A stretch of 64,000 nt of DNA, from contig NZ_CP109181.1 in the NCBI RefSeq assembly GCF_036248275.1, forward strand, positions 7,502,001 to 7,566,000. The letters are read 5' to 3'. A program made the position numbers and the translations under genes. Position 1 is the stretch's first letter; every line of letters begins with the position of its first letter. Shown here piece after piece: positions 60,178-64,000 of the stretch. The stretch is from Streptomyces sp. NBC_01716. GTDB taxonomy: Bacteria; Actinomycetota; Actinomycetes; Streptomycetales; Streptomycetaceae. The notes under the pieces were generated by a model. That model had not been told where the DNA came from, did not search any database, and saw nothing but the letters and a program-made list of their open reading frames with translations.

Positions 60178-60506
60178 CGCCCTTCCTGCCGCCCACGCCG
60201 GTCACCGCCTCCGCACAACGTGACCTGGTCGAGCCACCGAAGTGGCGCATTAGGCCGTGCGCGGCATGTCTCCCCACGCCGGTGCCTCCGGGGGAGCCGG
60301 ACAGTGCACGCGGACTGAAGACCTGTGCACGCATCCGCATCGACGTGGCGTCACCTGACAACAACGGGCGCCACTTCCCGATCTCTCCTGGCGCAACGCA
60401 GCCGCTTCGGCGGACGCAGGTCCCCAGACCACCAGAACTGTGGTGTGGGGCCCTCGCTACGCCCGTCACCCGGCACACCGTCGCCGGCGAGACATCGGTC
60501 GGGATG
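60178..60506. other. Intergenic region without a recognised gene
   Basis: The 329-base gap between the phosphatase gene start and the stop of the secreted protein gene contains the phosphatase promoter region (no clear hexamers seen) and a hairpin at 60422-60450. Short open frames on both strands lack coding character. Confidence 0.5.
60422..60450 (-). terminator. Hairpin downstream of the secreted-enzyme gene
   Basis: CCCCAGACCAC (60422-60432) pairs with GTGGTGTGGGG (60440-60450) with one mismatch and a 7-base loop, about 60 bases after the minus-strand stop at 60507. Confidence 0.4.
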
Positions 60507-62369
60507 TCAGTAGGCGAGCCGGATGCTGACGTCGAGCGAGCCGCCGTGCGGGACCTTCAGGATGTGCATCCGCCTGCTGCCGTCGCGCAGATACCTGATG
60601 GAGGCGGCGGCAATGCTCGCGGGCCGAGCGGCGCCCCAGCGGATCTGGACGACGCCGGAGCGGCGGTGCAGATCGATACCGGTCGCGTTGGCCGTGGCGG
60701 AGCCGCCCCAGGACAGGGCGGTGCCGTCGGTGAACACCACGCGGTCGGACGCCTGGAGGATCAGCGGCACGGTCTCGGTCGCCTCCGAGTTGGCCCGGAC
60801 GGAGCGCTGCACCAGTCCGTCGCTGACCTTGACGTCGGTGACGACCGACCCGGTGGGTGTGCCGAAGCGGAAGGCGTAGGGGCTGCCGCCGAAGAACTGC
60901 CCCGTCTGGGGGCCGTTGGAGTCCGGTATCTGGCCGGGAAGGATGGTGGCCCACAGGCCGTGGTTGTTGTCGTTCAGGGACTGGATGACGGTGCCGGCGA
61001 CCGGGTGCCACAGGAAGCTGAGGCCGGTGCGGGCCCTGCTGGTCGGCCGGGTGCCGAGGTAGGCCCCGAGGTAGACGTCCGGGCGACGGATGTAGAGGAA
61101 GTCCTGGCCCTGGTCGGTGCGGCGCTCGGTGAAGTTCTTCGAGGCGAGGTACGGGACGGCCTTGATCGCCCGGGTCTTGGCCTGCCGGGTGGGGTAACTC
61201 TCTTTGTAGATCGCGTGGCTGAGGATCCGCGGTGAGGTGTTCTGCTTGGTCAGTCCCGCCACCGGCGAGGTGTCCGCGGCCCAGGAGGCGCGGGCGGACG
61301 CGAGGTCCTCACGGGCGGACATGAACGCGCCCAGCGCGGCCACCGACGGGACGAACTGAGCGTTGAGGGCGGTGCGTTCCGGGTCGGGCCGGGTGTTGTC
61401 GTAGGCGAGGGTGCTGGTGCGGGTGGAGGGGGCGATATTGCAGAACCAGCCGGAGCCGTCGGGTTCGCGCAGCAGGTTGTAGCCGAGCCAGTCGGTGTAC
61501 TTCCGCGTCATGGTCACCAGGTGCCGGTTGTGCGACTGCCGCCAGGCGTCGGCCATCTCGGGCAGCATGACCTCGAAGTTGTAGTTCATGTCCATGCCGC
61601 CCTCTTCGTAGAAGAAGCCGGCCGGGCCCTGCCCGTTCTGGGCCATGCGGGCGAAGGCGTCGTCCAACTGGCCGCGCAGGGCCGCGTCGGGGTTGGTTCT
61701 GAGCGCCAGTGCGGCTCCCGCCAGTCCGGCCGTGACCTGGTTGGTGTATCTGATCGGGGTCCGCCAGGGACCGGTGTTGGACGGGTTGAGGAGCCAGGTC
61801 ATCGCTCCGTGCAGGGCGCGGGCGATCTGGGCGCGGCGGGTGGGCAGCAGTCGCGCGTCCTTCAGCAGCACATGGGTCTTGCTCAGATAGCCGAGGGCGA
61901 AGCCGGTCGCGGCGAGGGAGTGCTCGCCGGGGTTGTACTCAGGCCATGAGCCGTCGGAGTGCTGGAGGCCGAGGTAGTGGCCGAGTGCCGCGTCCAGCCG
62001 CCCGAGGAGGGCGGAGTTGCCGCGGTACGGGTTCCAGGAGCGGTTGCTGGTGAGGAACCAGGCCAGTGTGTAGACGTGCTCCTGGACGCGCGTGTTGTAC
62101 GGGACCGCGGGGGATCGCCACCAGCCGCCGCCCATGAAGCCGTTGTCCTCGATGTCGTTGACCATCGGGGCGAGGCTGACCAGGTAGGGGGCGTAGAGCT
62201 GTTCGTCGGCGGCGAAGGCGCGCCGGGAGGGTGCGCCCGGGGGCAGGGACGGCAGGGTCGGCAGGGTGCCGGCGGCGAGGGCGTGGGGGGCGGGCAGGGC
62301 GGCGGCGAGGCCGGCGGCCCCGGCTGCCGTGAGGATCGCGCGGCGTGACAGAGGGGATCCGTACTTCAT
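60507..62369 (-). CDS. Tat-secreted protein, possible polysaccharide-active enzyme
   Basis: A 620-residue exported protein. The Tat signal is SPLSRRAILTAAGAAGLAAA with a cleavage site near ALA-AG (residue ~33). The first ~330 residues look like an alpha/alpha-toroid (repeating helices with TLAWFLTSNRSWNPYRGN, YLGLQHSDGSWPEYNPGEHS, MDMNYNFEVMLPEMADAWRQ), and the last ~250 are beta-rich (LSFLWHPVAGTVIQSLNDNN, SIRYLRDGSRRMHILKV). Toroid plus beta-sandwich resembles polysaccharide lyases and related hydrolases, but no catalytic signature was recognised. GGAGACGCCCC precedes ATG 62369. It is divergent from a LacI gene, which fits a sugar-degrading role. Confidence 0.7.
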   Translation of the reverse strand: MKYGSPLSRRAILTAAGAAGLAAALPAPHALAAGTLPTLPSLPPGAPSRRAFAADEQLYAPYLVSLAPMVNDIEDNGFMGGGWWRSPAVPYNTRVQEHVYTLAWFLTSNRSWNPYRGNSALLGRLDAALGHYLGLQHSDGSWPEYNPGEHSLAATGFALGYLSKTHVLLKDARLLPTRRAQIARALHGAMTWLLNPSNTGPWRTPIRYTNQVTAGLAGAALALRTNPDAALRGQLDDAFARMAQNGQGPAGFFYEEGGMDMNYNFEVMLPEMADAWRQSHNRHLVTMTRKYTDWLGYNLLREPDGSGWFCNIAPSTRTSTLAYDNTRPDPERTALNAQFVPSVAALGAFMSAREDLASARASWAADTSPVAGLTKQNTSPRILSHAIYKESYPTRQAKTRAIKAVPYLASKNFTERRTDQGQDFLYIRRPDVYLGAYLGTRPTSRARTGLSFLWHPVAGTVIQSLNDNNHGLWATILPGQIPDSNGPQTGQFFGGSPYAFRFGTPTGSVVTDVKVSDGLVQRSVRANSEATETVPLILQASDRVVFTDGTALSWGGSATANATGIDLHRRSGVVQIRWGAARPASIAAASIRYLRDGSRRMHILKVPHGGSLDVSIRLAY

Positions 62370-62473
62370 GGGGCGTCTCCTGGACGTGAGTGAAGGCGGA
62401 GAGGGTACCGACGGTGCGTGACCGTTCGGCTGGTCGAACACATTCCCTGGGCCTGAGGCCGCCGTCAAGGCGC

Positions 62474-62480
62474 TAATACG
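62474..62480. promoter_or_regulatory. Putative LacI half-operator near the secreted-enzyme promoter
   Basis: TAATACG, within GCGCTAATACG, is the reverse complement of CGTATTA found at 62568-62574 in front of the LacI gene. It lies about 100 bases upstream of the secreted-enzyme start. Confidence 0.4.
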
Positions 62481-62515
62481 AATTACTACTGGCGCGACGG
62501 TCTTTGTCGAACCTC

Positions 62516-62544
62516 TTGACGGGTCGCTTGGGGTCCCTTAAGTT
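62516..62544 (+). promoter_or_regulatory. Promoter of the second lacI gene
   Basis: TTGACG (62516-62521), 17-base spacer, TAAGTT (62539-62544). The predicted transcript starts near 62551, about 50 bases before ATG 62601, and contains the operator-like sequence at 62567-62578. Confidence 0.65.
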
Positions 62545-62566
62545 CCGTTCACCTGATCGAGGCAAT

Positions 62567-62578
62567 GCGTATTAACGC
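62567..62578 (+). promoter_or_regulatory. Putative LacI operator
   Basis: GCGTATTAACGC has 4-bp inverted arms (GCGT/ACGC) around ATTA and lies just downstream of the promoter, the usual place for autorepression. It shares CGTATTA with the reverse-oriented site at 62474-62480. Confidence 0.5.
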
Positions 62579-62600
62579 TATTGACGGGAGGCGGTGTCGT

Positions 62601-63626
62601 ATGAGCTTGGCTCCAAGAAGGCTTACTCAGCGTGACATCGCCCGGCGCGCGGGGGTCAGCCAGACCACGGTCTCCCTCGTGCTCAACAACCGCGGGGACG
62701 CCGCGGCCCGGATCGCCCCGACGACCCGGGACAGGGTGCTGCGGGTCATCAGGGAGACCGGGTACGCGGCGGATCCGCTGGCCCGCCGGATGCTCAAGCA
62801 GCTCAACCAGATCCTGGGTGTCTTCACCTACGAACCGGTCTTTCCCAGCACCAGCGCCGACTTCTACTTCCCGTTCCTGCGGGGCATCGAGGAGAGTGCC
62901 GAGAACTACGGCTGGGATCTGCTGATGTTCACCTCGGCGCCGGTGACCGGCGGACGGCGGCGGATCTTCCACGAGAACAACCGGCTGCGGGTCGCGGACG
63001 GTTGTGTACTGCTGGGCCGCGAGATCCCTTCCGGGGAACTCAGCCGCCTGGTCGCGGAGGACTACCCGTTCGTATGCGTGGGCCGCCGTGACGACGCGGA
63101 CGGCAGGCCGGTGCCGTATGTGGGCGCCGACTACGTGGAGGCGACCGCGCGGCTCGTGGAACGGGCCCGGGGCCTTGGCCACCGGCGCTTCGCGTTCGTG
63201 GGGCTGGGCACCGGGGCGGAGTCCTCCGCCGACCGGCTCTCGGGATTTCGGCGGGCGGCCGGCGCGGACGCCCCGTCCTTCATGGCCGAGACACCGGATC
63301 CGGGCGAGCGGGTGGCCCGGCTGGTCGAAGCCCGGGTCACCGCGGTGTTCGTGGAGGTGGAGGCCGAGGCCGTCGCTCTCGCGGAGGCGGCGGTGGCACG
63401 GGGCCTGTCGGTGCCGCGTGACCTGTCGGTGATGACCCTGGGCGATGCGACCACCCCGGTCGACTCGCCCCTGGACTTCACCGGCTTCCACATCCCCCGG
63501 TCGCGGATCGGCCGGCAAGCGGTGGAGCTGCTGGTCGACGTCCTGCACGGTCGTACGGCCACGACCCAGCGTCTGCTCGGCTGCGAACAGAGGCAGGGGC
63601 AGACCCTCGTCCCGCCGGTGCGCTGA
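62601..63626 (+). CDS. LacI family transcriptional regulator
   Basis: A 341-residue regulator. The helix-turn-helix (about 9-65) reads LTQRDIARRAGVSQTTVSLV with LNNRGDAAARIAPTTRDRVL and the hinge region LARRMLKQLNQILGVF. The core has DFYFPFLRGIEESAENYGWD, YPFVCVGRRDDADG, HRRFAFVGLG and SPLDFTGFHIPRSRIGRQAV. ATG 62601 follows GGGAGGCGG by seven or more bases; the open frame from 62565 would include the operator. It lies between a divergent secreted enzyme and a downstream FAD oxidoreductase gene (98 bases later), probably regulating both. Confidence 0.92.
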   Translation: MSLAPRRLTQRDIARRAGVSQTTVSLVLNNRGDAAARIAPTTRDRVLRVIRETGYAADPLARRMLKQLNQILGVFTYEPVFPSTSADFYFPFLRGIEESAENYGWDLLMFTSAPVTGGRRRIFHENNRLRVADGCVLLGREIPSGELSRLVAEDYPFVCVGRRDDADGRPVPYVGADYVEATARLVERARGLGHRRFAFVGLGTGAESSADRLSGFRRAAGADAPSFMAETPDPGERVARLVEARVTAVFVEVEAEAVALAEAAVARGLSVPRDLSVMTLGDATTPVDSPLDFTGFHIPRSRIGRQAVELLVDVLHGRTATTQRLLGCEQRQGQTLVPPVR

Positions 63627-63723
63627 CGCCCCGGCGCGACGAGCGACCCCGGCCCCTGGCGACAGCGAGCGGCGCTCCGCGCCGGTCAGAAGAAATCGCA
63701 CAACCTTTCACGCTAGGAGACCC

Positions 63724-64000
63724 ATGCACGCGGATGTTCTCGTAGTCGGCGGAGGCACCGGTGGTGTCGCCGCAGCGCTCGGTGCGCTGCGCGCGGGCCG
63801 CAGTGTGATCCTCACCGAGGAGTACGACTGGCTGGGCGGTCAGCTCACCAGTCAGGCCGTGCCGCCGGACGAGCACACCTGGATCGAGCAGTTCGGCGCC
63901 ACCGCCTCCTACCGCGCACTGCGCGAGGGGATCCGTGACTACTACCGGCGCAACTTCCCGCTCACGGCCGCCGCCCGGGGCCGCCGTGACCTCAACCCCG
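63724..64000 (+). CDS. FAD-dependent oxidoreductase (3' end outside the window)
   Basis: The first 92 codons are present. ADVLVVGGGTGGVAAALGAL is a Rossmann FAD-binding motif (GxGxxG with Gly-Gly-Thr-Gly-Gly), followed by VILTEEYDWLGGQLTSQAVP. That second segment is typical of the FAD-dependent oxidoreductase family often labelled xanthan lyase-like, which accompanies LacI regulators and polysaccharide genes in streptomycetes. TAGGAGA precedes the ATG by about four bases. The gene is cut by the window end, so catalytic parts cannot be judged. Confidence 0.82.
   Translation, partial: MHADVLVVGGGTGGVAAALGALRAGRSVILTEEYDWLGGQLTSQAVPPDEHTWIEQFGATASYRALREGIRDYYRRNFPLTAAARGRRDLNP

Overview
The window is high-GC actinomycete DNA, almost certainly from a Streptomyces or a close relative. 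Codons strongly prefer G/C at the third position. GTG starts are frequent, neighbouring genes often overlap by 4 bases (GTGA/ATGA), several promoters appear to drive leaderless mRNAs, and Tat or lipoprotein signals and Opp-type transporters are common. No rRNA, tRNA, CRISPR array, insertion sequence or phage gene was seen.

Layout. (1) 1-9409 is the conserved actinobacterial core locus: DUF881 / small basic protein / DUF881 / GarA-like FHA protein / FtsR-like MerR / bifunctional nuclease / a second MerR. This matches the Mycobacterium tuberculosis Rv1823-Rv1832 order. It is followed by DNA polymerase IV, a PRC-barrel protein, and gcvP behind a tandem glycine riboswitch. (2) 9410-26365 is a mixed housekeeping and accessory stretch: a DUF5999 protein, a GCS2-type ligase, a membrane-anchored substrate-binding/VWA protein, a CPBP protease, PhzF, PadR with its operator, a Clp N-domain protein, three EamA transporters (one behind a tiny leaderless ORF), a divergent MocR/PNPOx-like pair around a palindrome, LysR, a Rieske lipoprotein and a membrane EEP-family protein. 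(3) 26421-29097 is a three-gene terpenoid-type operon: a small protein, a polyprenyl synthase and an MpaB/Lcp-type oxygenase. (4) 29246-32546 is a GntR-controlled sugar-acid operon (IlvD/Edd dehydratase and DapA-family lyase).

(5) 32756-46431 is the most distinctive part: a LacI-controlled catabolic system. A dipeptide-type ABC transporter is transcribed with a P1-family (beta-)aminopeptidase, a C45-family amidase and a MOSC/flavin/2Fe-2S reductase. A second operon encodes a giant kinase-like/aminotransferase fusion plus the LacI regulator. Both operons carry the same 19-base operator just downstream of strong promoters, so they look like one regulon for uptake and dismantling of an acylated or peptide-like amine. 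(6) 46500-47138 is a decayed SpoIIE/histidine-kinase-ATPase gene. (7) 47058-56789 is an organosulfur-type operon: a Cys-containing leader peptide, an Opp-like ABC transporter, two flavin-dependent monooxygenases, an alpha/beta hydrolase and an FMN reductase. (8) 56875-58898 holds a DsbA-like protein and an Rrf2 regulator divergent from a leaderless cupin gene. (9) 58939-64000 holds a SpoIIE phosphatase, a Tat-secreted enzyme, a LacI regulator and the start of an FAD-dependent oxidoreductase.

All assignments rest on reading motifs and gene order. No database search was run.
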